Assembly: GCF_026410305.1 (NCBI RefSeq)
Contig: NZ_JAPMLQ010000001.1
Coordinates: forward strand, 558,001-622,000
DNA: 64,000 nucleotides
Reading direction: 5' to 3'
DNA from: Sulfitobacter sp. F26204
Lineage (GTDB): Bacteria > Pseudomonadota > Alphaproteobacteria > Rhodobacterales > Rhodobacteraceae
A program made the position numbers and the translations under genes. Under the pieces are notes generated by a model that saw only the letters and a program-made list of their open reading frames with translations, ran no database searches and was not told the origin of the DNA. Numbering within the stretch: the stretch's first letter is position 1; each line of letters opens with the position of its first letter. Positions 46,311-55,393 of this stretch are shown one piece after another.

Positions 46311-46985
46311 GTGCAGAACCAGATAGATCAGATTACTTGGCGTGATGGGAACACTCCGGTGTCCACGCGTTTTGACGATCCTTTCTTCAGTTTACAGGAT
46401 GGCGTGGCGGAAACCCGGCATGTGTTCATGCAGGGCAACCACCTGCCGGCGCGATTCGTCCCGGGTTTTCACATTGCTGAATTGGGGTTTGGCACGGGAT
46501 TGAACCTATTGATAGCTTGGGATGCCTGGACTGATTTGGCGATGGCGGGACCGCTGCGCTTTACCAGCTTTGAGGCGTATCCGATGACGCAGGCCGACAT
46601 GATCAGGGCACATCGTTCCTTTCCGGCATTTGGCGGCAAACGCGATCTTTTGGCGCAGGCGTGGAGCGGCGCTGGAGGTGTAATCGAACTGCCCGGGTTG
46701 CATGCCGAGGTGATCGAAGGCGATGCCCGCATTACTCTGCCCAGGTGGCATGACAAGGCGGATGCCTGGTTTCTAGATGGGTTTTCCCCCGCGAAGAACC
46801 CCGAGATGTGGTCGTCCGAATTGATGGTTGAAGTCGGCAAGCATACGCATGCGCATGGTACTGCAGCGACCTATACAGCCGCAGGGTTCGTACGCCGCGG
46901 CCTAGGTGATGCGGGTTTCACAGTAGAACGTGTTCCGGGCTTTGGCCGCAAGCGCCATATGACCTGTGCACGGATGCCGACATGA
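46311..46985 (+). CDS. mnmD: tRNA 5-methylaminomethyl-2-thiouridine methyltransferase MnmD
   Basis: A 224-residue SAM-dependent methyltransferase matching the N-terminal domain of MnmC: ITWRDGNTPVSTRFDDPFFS at the start, SAM loop ELGFGTGLNLL near 58, and DAWFLDGFSPAKNPEMW near 154. It methylates nm5s2U34 to mnm5s2U34 in tRNA. No ATG is available; GTG 46311 (or GTG 46305) gives the family start, without a strong ribosome site. The stop overlaps the EamA-type transporter gene by ATGA. Stand-alone MnmD with a separate oxidase is the split form of MnmC. Confidence 0.88.
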   Translation: MQNQIDQITWRDGNTPVSTRFDDPFFSLQDGVAETRHVFMQGNHLPARFVPGFHIAELGFGTGLNLLIAWDAWTDLAMAGPLRFTSFEAYPMTQADMIRAHRSFPAFGGKRDLLAQAWSGAGGVIELPGLHAEVIEGDARITLPRWHDKADAWFLDGFSPAKNPEMWSSELMVEVGKHTHAHGTAATYTAAGFVRRGLGDAGFTVERVPGFGRKRHMTCARMPT

Positions 46986-47860
46986 GCCAGGGCAACAACA
47001 TTCAGCTTGGCATCGTGTTGATGGTTGCAACCACCATTGTCTTTGCCCTCCAGGACGGGCTGTCACAGCATCTGGCGGCAGAATACAATGTGCTGATGGT
47101 GGTCATGATCCGCTATTGGTTCTTTGCTGCCTTTGTGATCGCGATTGCGCGGCGCAAAGCCGGAGGGATCAGAGCCGCGGCGCGTACGTCACAACCTGTA
47201 ATACAGGCATTTCGCGGGCTACTGCTCTCAGGGGAAATTTGTGTCATGGTGGCGGCGTTCACCATTTTGGGTCTGGTGGAAAGCCATGCGGTGTTTACTT
47301 GCTATCCTTTGCTTGTGGCGGCGTTGTCTGGTCCGGTACTGGGCGAACGTGTCGGCTGGCGGCGATGGTGCGCGATTGGTGTCGGCTTTGTCGGTGTGAT
47401 GATCATCCTGCAACCGGGGATGAATGTGTTTGATCCTGCCGCTGCGATCCCCTTGCTGGCAGCGACAATGTTTGCGCTTTATGGCTTGCTGACCCGCTAT
47501 GTCGCGCACGAGGATACAGCGGCCACCAGCTTTTTCTGGACTGGCACTGTCGGGGCCGTCGCCATGACATGCGCAGGCGTATGGTTCTGGGAGCCGATGA
47601 TAGCATCGGACTGGGTATACATGGGGTGTCTCTGCGTGACCGGCGTGACCGGTCACTGGTTGCTGATCAGGTGCTACGAAGTGGCAGAGGCCAGTGCGGT
47701 CCAGCCCTTTGCTTATCTGCAACTGGTTTTTGCCGCGATCATCGGGATCAGCATCTTCGGAGAAACCGTGCGCACCAATGTCGCAGTCGGAGCAGGGCTG
47801 ATCATTGCCGCGGGCCTATTCACTTTTTGGCGCGAACGGCTTCAACGTATCGCCGGTTAA
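46982..47860 (+). CDS. DMT family transporter (EamA-type)
   Basis: A 292-residue inner-membrane protein with ten predicted hydrophobic helices in two EamA repeats; GVVFALQDGLSQ-like N-terminal residues (TTIVFALQDGLSQ) and PLLVAALSGPVLGERVGWRRW at the end of repeat one are typical. The exported metabolite is unknown. Coupled to mnmD by ATGA. The last 45 bases overlap the 3' end of the convergent transglycosylase gene. Confidence 0.85.
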   Translation: MSQGNNIQLGIVLMVATTIVFALQDGLSQHLAAEYNVLMVVMIRYWFFAAFVIAIARRKAGGIRAAARTSQPVIQAFRGLLLSGEICVMVAAFTILGLVESHAVFTCYPLLVAALSGPVLGERVGWRRWCAIGVGFVGVMIILQPGMNVFDPAAAIPLLAATMFALYGLLTRYVAHEDTAATSFFWTGTVGAVAMTCAGVWFWEPMIASDWVYMGCLCVTGVTGHWLLIRCYEVAEASAVQPFAYLQLVFAAIIGISIFGETVRTNVAVGAGLIIAAGLFTFWRERLQRIAG

Positions 47861-49783
47861 TTCCTTGCTGAAAGGGATCGGTAGAGGGTCTTTGCCCAGC
47901 CGCGCCCGGTATATTGGCAGGCTTTCGGTGACGCGCATGATGTAGTTTTGCGTTTCGCGAAACGGCACCATTTCAATCCAGTCGACGATGTCGATTTCGC
48001 CCTTGCGGGGATCGCCGTAGTCTTTGATCCAGCGCGGCGGACGTGCGGGACCGGCGTTGTAGGCGGCGGATACCATCACCACATTGCCGTCAAACCGGCC
48101 TGCCATCTGTGACAGATATTCCGCGCCCAGTTGCGCATTGTAGACTGGATCAGCTATCAGGCGATCGGTCGTGTGCAGGGGCAGGACACCCAGGTCACGG
48201 GCCACATCCTTGGCGGTTGCGGGCATGATCTGCATCAAACCACGCGCACCAACACGACTTTGTACCACGGGGTCAAATTCGCTTTCGCGTCGTGCAATTG
48301 CCAATGTCATTTCCGGTGCCATGGGCAGATCTTCCTGCATAAGCGGATGCAGTGCATAATAAGCGGCAGGAAGGGTAATCCCGCGCCGCGCCGATCGTTT
48401 GCCGATCATCACAGCCAAATGTGGCTGGTTCACGTCAATGGCTGCTTGGCCCAGCAGCAGGAGGTCTTCGGGCACCAGCTGATCCGCGAGATGGGTCCAG
48501 AAGCGTTCCGCAACGCTCAACTCCCCCGAAGCCTGAAGCAGGAGCCCCGCTTCAAACAGCGGATCCGCGACCAGGGGGGATGTGCGCCAGTCCTTTTCAG
48601 GGGCGATGCGTCCGGACAGGCTGGCATCAAAGGGCAAGCCGGCGCGTTCGGCCGCCAGCAGCCCGTAAAAAGAGGTCTGGTATTCGGCACCCATCGCATA
48701 GGCGAGCGCCGCCTCCTCGGTCTTGCCCAGGGCTTCAAGCGCGCGACCCTGCCAATATCCGGCGCGGCCTTGAGAGATCGGTGATCGTACGGCGCTATCA
48801 TGATTCAGAAAATGTTGCAGCGCCGCTTCTGGTTCGTCAAGAAACCGCAGCGCGATGTAACCGGACAACCATTCGAGGTCGGCATAGTTAGACCCGGATT
48901 CAAGGAAATGCAGGGATGCCATCGCATAGGCGCGTCTTGGATCGCCCGAGCGCATTTCGCCACGCGCCAGAGCGCGGCGGCGGTTGGCCCAGGCCTCTGG
49001 CACGCCCAGAGCATCCGGTCCGGTGCTGTGTTCGATCAGGAGTTCCTTGGCATCCTGCACCAGACCCTTGCGGATCCGCCATTCAAAGCGGTCCTTTTGC
49101 AAACCGGGGTCTTTGGCCTGAGCGGGAGGGAGCGCATCAATCAATGCGTTCACATTGGCGTCGCGGCGCTGCAAAGCAATACGTGTCTTGGCCAATGCGA
49201 TCTGGTCTTTATCCACCAGGTCGAACATCTGTCGGGCTTCGTCATGTTCGCCTTGCCAGAGCATTTCGGCCAGGCGGGCCTTGTGATGCGGTTCCAGGAT
49301 CTCTGCATGGCGGGTCAGAAACAGGGCCTGGGAGGTTGCACTCATTGGCATCGTACGCCAGGCGAGAACGACATTGGCTTTGGCGTCGCCTGTTTCCCCC
49401 GCCCGCATCAATGCTGCGGCATGAGCGAGCACGCCGCGTGGAGTTTGCGGGGGCATTTCAGCAAAGAAGGACAGGATGGCAGCGTCATCCTGTGCAATGA
49501 CTTCATCCTCGGCCCGTTTGCGCAGATATGCCTCTCCCGGCCAGTCGGGGCGACGGTCGAGAAAGGCGCGGACCTGTTGAAATGTGCCACGTCCTGCCCG
49601 CAAGCGGTGCCATTCGATTACATCAAGGGCAACCTGTCCGTCACGTGCCGCCAATTGTGCGGCGGCATCCCAATTGCCATTGCGCATTGCTGCCATGGCC
49701 CAGCCCAGGGGGCGCGGGCGCTCTGCCAGAACGGGCAGTGCAGTGATGAAAACAAGCAGCAGGGCGGTCAGAATCCGTGTCAT
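47816..49783 (-). CDS. Soluble lytic murein transglycosylase
   Basis: A 655-residue exported Slt70-like enzyme. Signal peptide MTRILTALLLVFITALPVLA; a long superhelical U-domain of repeated helices (about 30-480); and a C-terminal SLT domain with catalytic Glu in ARRESEFDP, then GARGLMQIMPATA and SAAYNAGPARP. It cleaves peptidoglycan glycan strands to anhydro-muropeptides in the periplasm. ATG 49783 has AGGA nine bases upstream; ATG 49792 is close by. A long in-frame extension to 50218 is antisense to dapA and rejected. 45-base convergent overlap with the DMT transporter. Confidence 0.9.
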   Translation of the reverse strand: MTRILTALLLVFITALPVLAERPRPLGWAMAAMRNGNWDAAAQLAARDGQVALDVIEWHRLRAGRGTFQQVRAFLDRRPDWPGEAYLRKRAEDEVIAQDDAAILSFFAEMPPQTPRGVLAHAAALMRAGETGDAKANVVLAWRTMPMSATSQALFLTRHAEILEPHHKARLAEMLWQGEHDEARQMFDLVDKDQIALAKTRIALQRRDANVNALIDALPPAQAKDPGLQKDRFEWRIRKGLVQDAKELLIEHSTGPDALGVPEAWANRRRALARGEMRSGDPRRAYAMASLHFLESGSNYADLEWLSGYIALRFLDEPEAALQHFLNHDSAVRSPISQGRAGYWQGRALEALGKTEEAALAYAMGAEYQTSFYGLLAAERAGLPFDASLSGRIAPEKDWRTSPLVADPLFEAGLLLQASGELSVAERFWTHLADQLVPEDLLLLGQAAIDVNQPHLAVMIGKRSARRGITLPAAYYALHPLMQEDLPMAPEMTLAIARRESEFDPVVQSRVGARGLMQIMPATAKDVARDLGVLPLHTTDRLIADPVYNAQLGAEYLSQMAGRFDGNVVMVSAAYNAGPARPPRWIKDYGDPRKGEIDIVDWIEMVPFRETQNYIMRVTESLPIYRARLGKDPLPIPFSKELTGDTLKPFAPKSE

Positions 49784-49910
49784 CACTTGCATTTCCTGTG
49801 GGCAAAGGGCTAGAGCCTTGCAACATAGCCCAAGGGGCGGCGCAATCAAATCACTTCGCCGTCTTTGTCCCCGTCCGGTTCTGCCGGCCAGCACATAAAG
49901 GAGCGTGCAA

Positions 49911-50786
49911 ATGTTTAAAGGCTCTCTGCCTGCCCTCGTCACGCCGTTCAGGAACGGCGCGCTGGATCTGGAGACACTGAAAAAACTCGTGGAATGGCAC
50001 ATCGGCGAAGGGTCGGACGGGTTTGTCCCCGTCGGTACCACCGGCGAATCGCCCACGTTGACCCACGGCGAACATGAAACCGTGGTCGAAGAGGTGGTCA
50101 AGGCGGCCGCCGGACGTGTGCCTGTGATCGCCGGCGCGGGATCCAACAACACGGTCGAGGCCATCCGACTGGCACAGCATGCCGAAAAGGTTGGCGCGGA
50201 TGCGATTCTGGTCGTCACGCCCTATTACAACAAGCCGACGCAACGCGGGCTGATCGCGCATTTCACCGCCATCCATGATGCCTGCGGTCTGCCGATCATC
50301 ATCTATAACATTCCACCGCGTTCTGTCATCGACATGACACCGCAGACCATGGGGCAACTGGCCAAGCTGCCGCGTATTGTGGGGGTCAAGGATGCCACCG
50401 GCGACCTTGCGCGCGTCAGCATGCAGCGGATCACCTGCGGCACGGATTTTTGCCAGCTTTCTGGCGAAGATCCGACTGCGCACGGCTTTAATGCACAGGG
50501 TGGGGTGGGCTGTATTTCGGTCACCGCAAATGTCGCGCCCGCCTTGTGTAGCCAGCTTCAGGCGGCTTGCGCCAAGGGTGATTACACTGCGGCCCTGGAA
50601 ATTCAGGACCGGTTGATGCCGCTTCACAGAGCGATCTTTACCGAACCGGGCTTGGTCGGAGTGAAATACGCCATGTCCCGATTGGATCTCTGCGCGGATG
50701 AGGTGCGTCTACCGTTGACCAGTCTGACGGACGAAACCAAGGCCTTGGTCGACGCAGGCATGCGGCATGCAGGCTTGTTGAAATGA
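49911..50786 (+). CDS. dapA: 4-hydroxy-tetrahydrodipicolinate synthase
   Basis: A 291-residue class I aldolase of the lysine/diaminopimelate pathway, condensing pyruvate with aspartate semialdehyde. Signatures: [20 protein letters not shown] (pyruvate carboxylate site), catalytic Tyr in [10 protein letters not shown], and Schiff-base Lys in [13 protein letters not shown] 49911 follows AAAGGAG by 7 bases. Monocistronic, divergent from the transglycosylase gene. The diaminopimelate product links it to peptidoglycan, matching the neighbour's substrate. Confidence 0.95.
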   Translation: MFKGSLPALVTPFRNGALDLETLKKLVEWHIGEGSDGFVPVGTTGESPTLTHGEHETVVEEVVKAAAGRVPVIAGAGSNNTVEAIRLAQHAEKVGADAILVVTPYYNKPTQRGLIAHFTAIHDACGLPIIIYNIPPRSVIDMTPQTMGQLAKLPRIVGVKDATGDLARVSMQRITCGTDFCQLSGEDPTAHGFNAQGGVGCISVTANVAPALCSQLQAACAKGDYTAALEIQDRLMPLHRAIFTEPGLVGVKYAMSRLDLCADEVRLPLTSLTDETKALVDAGMRHAGLLK

Positions 50787-50801
50787 AGCCGTAAAACATA
50801 G

Positions 50802-50819
50802 GGCGGGATGTACCCCGCC
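50802..50819 (+). terminator. Stem-loop after dapA
   Basis: GGCGGG at 50802-50807 pairs with CCCGCC at 50814-50819 around a 6-base loop, 16 bases beyond the dapA stop and before the convergent soeC stop at 50869. There is no long T run, so termination strength is doubtful. Confidence 0.55.
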
Positions 50820-50868
50820 TTATGATACTTGTTGATGTGGGACGGGTTTCCCCCCCCGCCAACAGGGA

Positions 50869-51741
50869 CTAGCGCTTTCCGTAATACAGGCCGACAACAT
50901 GTTCGGCCTGGGCAAAGAACAACCATCGGGCGGTCAAGACGCCTGCAACATGGGCGAGCACGGCGAAGACCGCAAGGATGTGGTTGAACGGTAAAAGCAG
51001 CAGCAGGACGGGCAGCAGACACATCAAGACGAGGGCGATGATGCGCAGCTTTCTCGCGTGTTTGCGCCCGATCACATGTACAAATTCACGCAGCAGATAA
51101 TTGGTGCCGGTATGGGGTGGTTCGAACGCCCGTACCGTGCCGATGTTGCCCAATCGCGTGGCAGAGGCCATGTCGGTGCCGCTTTCAGCCAGACGTTTGT
51201 CCCCCATGATCCAAGTCAGGAGCTGGATGCCTCCGGCCAGCAGGATCAGGATCGCTGCGGCTGTGACCTGACCGGCCAACAATGCCCCCCCTGCAAAAGA
51301 GAGCGAGAGAAAGTTCAGAGGTGTCAGGGGCATGTGCCAGCGCGGCACGGTCTTGAGTTGGGCATAGATCATCGAAGTGGTGAAAACCGTTGCGATGGAA
51401 AACAGCGCGCCCAGAACGCCGAGCAAGGTCCAGCGGGCATCAAAGAACACGAGGCCCAACCCGTATAACCCCATCAGGACGAGGGCGGCGACCGCGCAGC
51501 AGGCCTCGCGGCTGAGCCAGCTTGAACGCCATTGGCTAAAGGCCTTGAGCGCGCGTTCAGGGTGACCGAGGTGGAAGGTAGAAGAGATCAACCCGCCGAC
51601 GGCCAGAAGATAGGCAATGGCGAAAAAGGCAAATGCCGATCCGCCGGTGACGGCGGGTATGCCCAGTCCAAGCCAGACCAGCAGGCCGAAACCGAGGCCG
51701 GAGAAAACTGAGAAGAAGATGACGGAGGGTGCCGGATGCAT
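50869..51741 (-). CDS. soeC: Sulfite dehydrogenase membrane anchor SoeC (DmsC/NrfD-like)
   Basis: A 290-residue integral membrane protein with about eight helices, of the DmsC anchor type: start MHPAPSVIFFSVFSGLGFG and FHLGHPERALKAFSQWRSSWLSRE near 55 are characteristic. It anchors the SoeAB catalytic pair to the inner face of the membrane and passes electrons from sulfite to quinone. The start overlaps the soeB stop by ATGA. Last gene of the Soe group; the hairpin at 50802 lies beyond it. Confidence 0.88.
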   Translation of the reverse strand: MHPAPSVIFFSVFSGLGFGLLVWLGLGIPAVTGGSAFAFFAIAYLLAVGGLISSTFHLGHPERALKAFSQWRSSWLSREACCAVAALVLMGLYGLGLVFFDARWTLLGVLGALFSIATVFTTSMIYAQLKTVPRWHMPLTPLNFLSLSFAGGALLAGQVTAAAILILLAGGIQLLTWIMGDKRLAESGTDMASATRLGNIGTVRAFEPPHTGTNYLLREFVHVIGRKHARKLRIIALVLMCLLPVLLLLLPFNHILAVFAVLAHVAGVLTARWLFFAQAEHVVGLYYGKR

Positions 51742-52487
51742 CAGATTTTCTCCAGGGCTTTGTCGAGCCAGCCTAGGAAACCCTTGGGTTCACCGATTAC
51801 GGGGTCGAGATAGGGGGCGAGCACGTCGATCTCGGGCAGGGCATCCTTGGGGCGTGGGGGCAGGTATTTGTTGACAGGTTTGGTGCCTTGTTCAGGCATC
51901 AGATCGACGCCACCGCGGTCCTTCACCAACTGGCTGACTGCGGAGTTCGGGTCGCCCAGATCGCCAAAGTGACGGGCACCGGCGGGACATGTGCGCACGC
52001 AGACCGGTTCACGGTCGATCTCGGGCAGGTTTTCATTGTAGATCCGGTCCACGCAAAGCGTGCATTTTTTCATCACCTTCTCTTCTTGATCCATTTCGCG
52101 GGCACCGTAGGGGCAGGCCCAGGCGCAGAGTCCGCAGCCGATGCAATCGCTTTCGTTCACCAGAACGATGCCGTCCTCGACACGTTTGTAACTGGCACCG
52201 GTGGGACAGACGGTGACGCAGGGGGCGTCTTCGCAATGCAGGCAGGATTTTGGGAAGTGGATCAGCTGGGCAGTTCCCTGGTCGGGCTGTACTTCGTAGG
52301 AGTGCACGCGGTTGAGGAACGTACCCGAGGGATTGGCACCATAAGGATCCTGATCCGATAGGGGCGCACCGTAGTTTTCGGTGTTCCAGCCCTTGCAGGA
52401 GATCACGCAGGCGTGGCAACCGACACAGGTATCCAGGTCGATGACAAGGCCGAGTTTCTTGTCGGTTTGTTCGGGAAGGGTCGTCAT
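51741..52487 (-). CDS. soeB: Sulfite dehydrogenase iron-sulfur subunit SoeB
   Basis: A 248-residue ferredoxin-type subunit of a molybdopterin oxidoreductase, with four cysteine clusters for 4Fe-4S centres: Cys21, 24, 27 and 31 in CVGCHACVISC, then CLHCEDAPC, CIGCGLCAWAC and CTLCVDR. No signal peptide, so cytoplasmic, as expected for Soe and unlike periplasmic Sor enzymes. It passes electrons from SoeA to SoeC. ATG 52487 was chosen for the family N-terminus. Separated from soeA by 79 bases that contain a GC hairpin. Confidence 0.9.
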   Translation of the reverse strand: MTTLPEQTDKKLGLVIDLDTCVGCHACVISCKGWNTENYGAPLSDQDPYGANPSGTFLNRVHSYEVQPDQGTAQLIHFPKSCLHCEDAPCVTVCPTGASYKRVEDGIVLVNESDCIGCGLCAWACPYGAREMDQEEKVMKKCTLCVDRIYNENLPEIDREPVCVRTCPAGARHFGDLGDPNSAVSQLVKDRGGVDLMPEQGTKPVNKYLPPRPKDALPEIDVLAPYLDPVIGEPKGFLGWLDKALEKI

Positions 52488-52514
52488 GTGAGGCGCTCCT
52501 TGTTGAGATTGGAC

Positions 52515-52532
52515 CGGGGGCCAGCCCCCGGA
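52515..52532. repeat. GC-rich hairpin between soeA and soeB
   Basis: CCGGGGGC at 52515-52522 pairs perfectly with GCCCCCGG at 52525-52532 with a two-base loop; a further CCCCCGG copy follows at 52534-52540. It lies in the 79-base soeA-soeB spacer. It may be an RNA-stabilising intergenic hairpin setting the soeA/soeB ratio, or a dispersed repeat. Confidence 0.5.
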
Positions 52533-52566
52533 CCCCCGGAGTTTAGATTGCAAGATGAAGATGCGG

Positions 52567-55380
52567 TCATTTGCCGACCTTCCATGCCAATGTGTCGGGG
52601 CCTTGGCCGACAGGGGATTTTATTGGTGGATATTCGGGGCGGGATTCTTTGGGTGCGACGGTTTTTTCGATCCGTACCTTGAGGTCGAACCAGGCCGCCT
52701 GTCCGGTGATCGGATCAGAATTGGCCCATCGCATGCCATCCGCCTTGGGTGGGAGCAATTCATGGATCAGATGGTTGAGCAGGAAGCCTTTGGTCGCTTC
52801 CGGTGCATCTCTGTCCAGCGCCCATGCGCCTTTGCGTTTGCCGATGGCATTCCACGTCCAGACGGTATTTTCGTTCAGCGCGGCCATTTCCATCACCGGC
52901 ACAGTGATTTCGCCGTGCGGAGAGGAAACCCGCGCCCAGTCGCCATCTGTCAGGTCGTTCCGGCGCATCAATTTGGTTGGCAGGTAGAGCGGGTTGTGCC
53001 CGTGCAATTGCCGCAGCCAGGCGTTTTGCGACCCCCATGAGTGGTACATCGCCATTGGGCGCTGGGTCAGCGCGTTGATGGTGAAACCCTCGTTGCCTTG
53101 CTGATCGGTTTCATACCAGATGGGCAGGGGCGACATGGTGTCTTTGATCCGCTGGCGCAGGTGTTCGGGGGGCTGTCTCTCGCCGTGGCCTTCGGCGGCC
53201 AGTTGGAATTTGCGCATGGGTTCAACATAGAGCGAAAACAGATAGGGTTGCGGGCTGTCAAACAGGCCCATGCCCACGGCCCATTCCTGATATTTCATGT
53301 TCCAGGGTTTATAATATTGCGCGCCATCTGGGATATGTTTGACGAAGAAGCCACCGTTATCGATATAATTGTCGATCTGGCTGGCGTTGACGCCGCCACG
53401 CCCGGATTGCAGGCCCTTCTCCCCCAGGCGCCAGCCCGCCAGCGGGCCGATGCCGGGGCGGCGTTCGTGGTTGGTGATGTAGTCCGCATAGTCGGCGTAT
53501 TTCTGGCTGCCATCGTCGTTCACAAAACCGGGCAGGCCCAGTTTCGCCCCAAGATCACATAGCGCGGACTGGAAGCCTTTGACATTGCGGTCCGGCTCCA
53601 CCACCGGCCAGCGGATGGCATCGGCGGCGGCATCCGCTTCACAGATCGGACGGTCCAGCAGCGAGATACAATCGTGCCGTTCAAGGTACGTCGTGTCGGG
53701 CAGGATCAGGTCGGAGTAGGCGACCATTTCAGAGGCATAGGCATCCGAGTAGATGATATGCGGGATCACGTATTCGCCGTTCTCATCCTTGTCCGTCAGC
53801 ATCTCCATCACGCCACCGGTGTTCATCGAGGAATTCCACGACATGTTGGCCATATACATGAATAATGTGTCGATCTTATAGGGATCGCCGGCATGGGCGT
53901 TGGAGATCACCATGTGCATCAACCCGTGGCTGGACATCGGGTTTTCCCATGTGAACGCCTTGTCGATGCGGGCCGGGGTGCCGTCGTCCTTGAGGGCGAG
54001 ATCGTCTGGGCCCTGCACGAACCCGAGATGCGGACCATTCAGCGGAGCACCGGGTGTCATGCCGATATGGGGTTTGGGATGCGCTGTGGCAGGCTTGGGG
54101 TAGGGGGGTTTGAAGCGAAAACCGCCGGGTACTTCGACCGTGCCGAGGATGATCTGCAGGGTGTGCAGGGCGCGACAGGTCTGGAAGCCGTTGGCATGGG
54201 CCGAAATGCCGCGCATCGCGTGGAAAGACACGGGGCGCCCTGTCATGGTTTTGTGCGTCTCGCCGCGGAAATCCGTCCACTCCTGGTCCAGTTCGAAGGC
54301 TTCCTCGAAGGCGACCCGACCGATTTCAGCGGCGATGGCACGGATGCGTTTGGCGCTGATCCCGCAGCGTTCTGTCACGGCTTCGGGGGCATATGCGTCA
54401 CTGAGATAGAGTTTGGCCATATTGTGAAAGACGGGGACATGGGTGATGCCCTTGGCACGGTGTGTGGCGGAAAGATCAGGTCTGACGCCGGGTTTGTCAA
54501 AGGCCGCCAGTTTGCCTGTTGTGCGATCGATCACCAGCTGTTTGCCATTCTCATCGCGCAGATATAGGCCGTATTCGGTCGACTTCTCATCGCAGTTGAG
54601 CAACACGGGAGCGTCCGTATATTGCGCCAGATAGTTCAGATCGATCTTGCCTGCTTTCATCAGGCAATGGATCATCGACAGGATGAACAAGCCGTCCGTA
54701 CCGGGGGTGATTCCAACCCAGTCATCGGCCACCGCGTTATAGCCGGTGCGGATCGGGTTGACGCCGATCACGCGCGCGCCACGTCCCTTGATCTTGCCTA
54801 TGCCCATCTTGATCGGATTGGAATCATGGTCTTCGGCCACGCCGAAAAGCATGAACAGTTTTGTATGGTCCCAATCAGGCTGGCCGAATTCCCAGAAAGC
54901 ACCGCCCATCGTGTAGATGCCAGCAGCGGCCATGTTTACGGAACAAAAGCCGCCGTGGGCGGCGTAATTGGGGGTGCCAAAGGCCTGTGCCCAGAAGGAG
55001 GTGAAGGATTGTGATTGGTCGCGACCTGTAAAGAAGGCCAGTTTTTCGGGGTTCTCGTTGCGAATGGGTTCAAGCCAGTCGGCGGCGATTTGATAGGCTT
55101 CGTCCCAGCTGATTTCTTCGAATTCGCCCGATCCGCGTGGGCCGACCCGCTTTAGCGGGGCCTTGAGGCGCGAGGGGGCGTTGTGCTGCATGATGCCCGC
55201 CGAGCCTTTGGCACAAAGAACCCCCTTGTTCACCGGGTGGTCGCGGTTGCCTTCGATATAGGCAACCTGACCGTCCTTCAAATGCACGTTGATACCGCAG
55301 CGGCAGGCGCACATGTAACAAGTTGTCTTGCGGATTTCGTCCGATACCTTTGGGCTCAGGTCGATCTTGGGCTGATTCAT
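52567..55380 (-). CDS. soeA: Sulfite dehydrogenase molybdopterin subunit SoeA
   Basis: A 937-residue molybdopterin oxidoreductase of the DMSO reductase family. It binds a 4Fe-4S cluster through Cys21, Cys24, Cys28 and Cys56 (CYMCACRC then GVLCAKG), followed by the three molybdopterin-binding segments and a C-terminal aspartate-decarboxylase-like domain (GDWARVSSPHGEI). No Tat signal is present, so the active site faces the cytoplasm. With SoeB and SoeC it oxidises sulfite to sulfate. Its place 13 bases after the TSUP gene in the xsc-pta series makes sulfite the natural substrate; a polysulfide or other substrate is less likely. Confidence 0.88.
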   Translation of the reverse strand: MNQPKIDLSPKVSDEIRKTTCYMCACRCGINVHLKDGQVAYIEGNRDHPVNKGVLCAKGSAGIMQHNAPSRLKAPLKRVGPRGSGEFEEISWDEAYQIAADWLEPIRNENPEKLAFFTGRDQSQSFTSFWAQAFGTPNYAAHGGFCSVNMAAAGIYTMGGAFWEFGQPDWDHTKLFMLFGVAEDHDSNPIKMGIGKIKGRGARVIGVNPIRTGYNAVADDWVGITPGTDGLFILSMIHCLMKAGKIDLNYLAQYTDAPVLLNCDEKSTEYGLYLRDENGKQLVIDRTTGKLAAFDKPGVRPDLSATHRAKGITHVPVFHNMAKLYLSDAYAPEAVTERCGISAKRIRAIAAEIGRVAFEEAFELDQEWTDFRGETHKTMTGRPVSFHAMRGISAHANGFQTCRALHTLQIILGTVEVPGGFRFKPPYPKPATAHPKPHIGMTPGAPLNGPHLGFVQGPDDLALKDDGTPARIDKAFTWENPMSSHGLMHMVISNAHAGDPYKIDTLFMYMANMSWNSSMNTGGVMEMLTDKDENGEYVIPHIIYSDAYASEMVAYSDLILPDTTYLERHDCISLLDRPICEADAAADAIRWPVVEPDRNVKGFQSALCDLGAKLGLPGFVNDDGSQKYADYADYITNHERRPGIGPLAGWRLGEKGLQSGRGGVNASQIDNYIDNGGFFVKHIPDGAQYYKPWNMKYQEWAVGMGLFDSPQPYLFSLYVEPMRKFQLAAEGHGERQPPEHLRQRIKDTMSPLPIWYETDQQGNEGFTINALTQRPMAMYHSWGSQNAWLRQLHGHNPLYLPTKLMRRNDLTDGDWARVSSPHGEITVPVMEMAALNENTVWTWNAIGKRKGAWALDRDAPEATKGFLLNHLIHELLPPKADGMRWANSDPITGQAAWFDLKVRIEKTVAPKESRPEYPPIKSPVGQGPDTLAWKVGK

Positions 55381-55393
55381 ATCGGCGGTTCCT

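Noticed and set aside
49784..50218. Upstream extension of the transglycosylase reading frame
   Set aside because: The extension is antisense to dapA, lacks a ribosome site, and a clear signal peptide begins at 49783.
50869..55380. Reading the Soe genes as DMSO reductase or polysulfide reductase
   Set aside because: No Tat signal on the molybdopterin subunit, and direct operon linkage to xsc-pta points to cytoplasmic sulfite oxidation.
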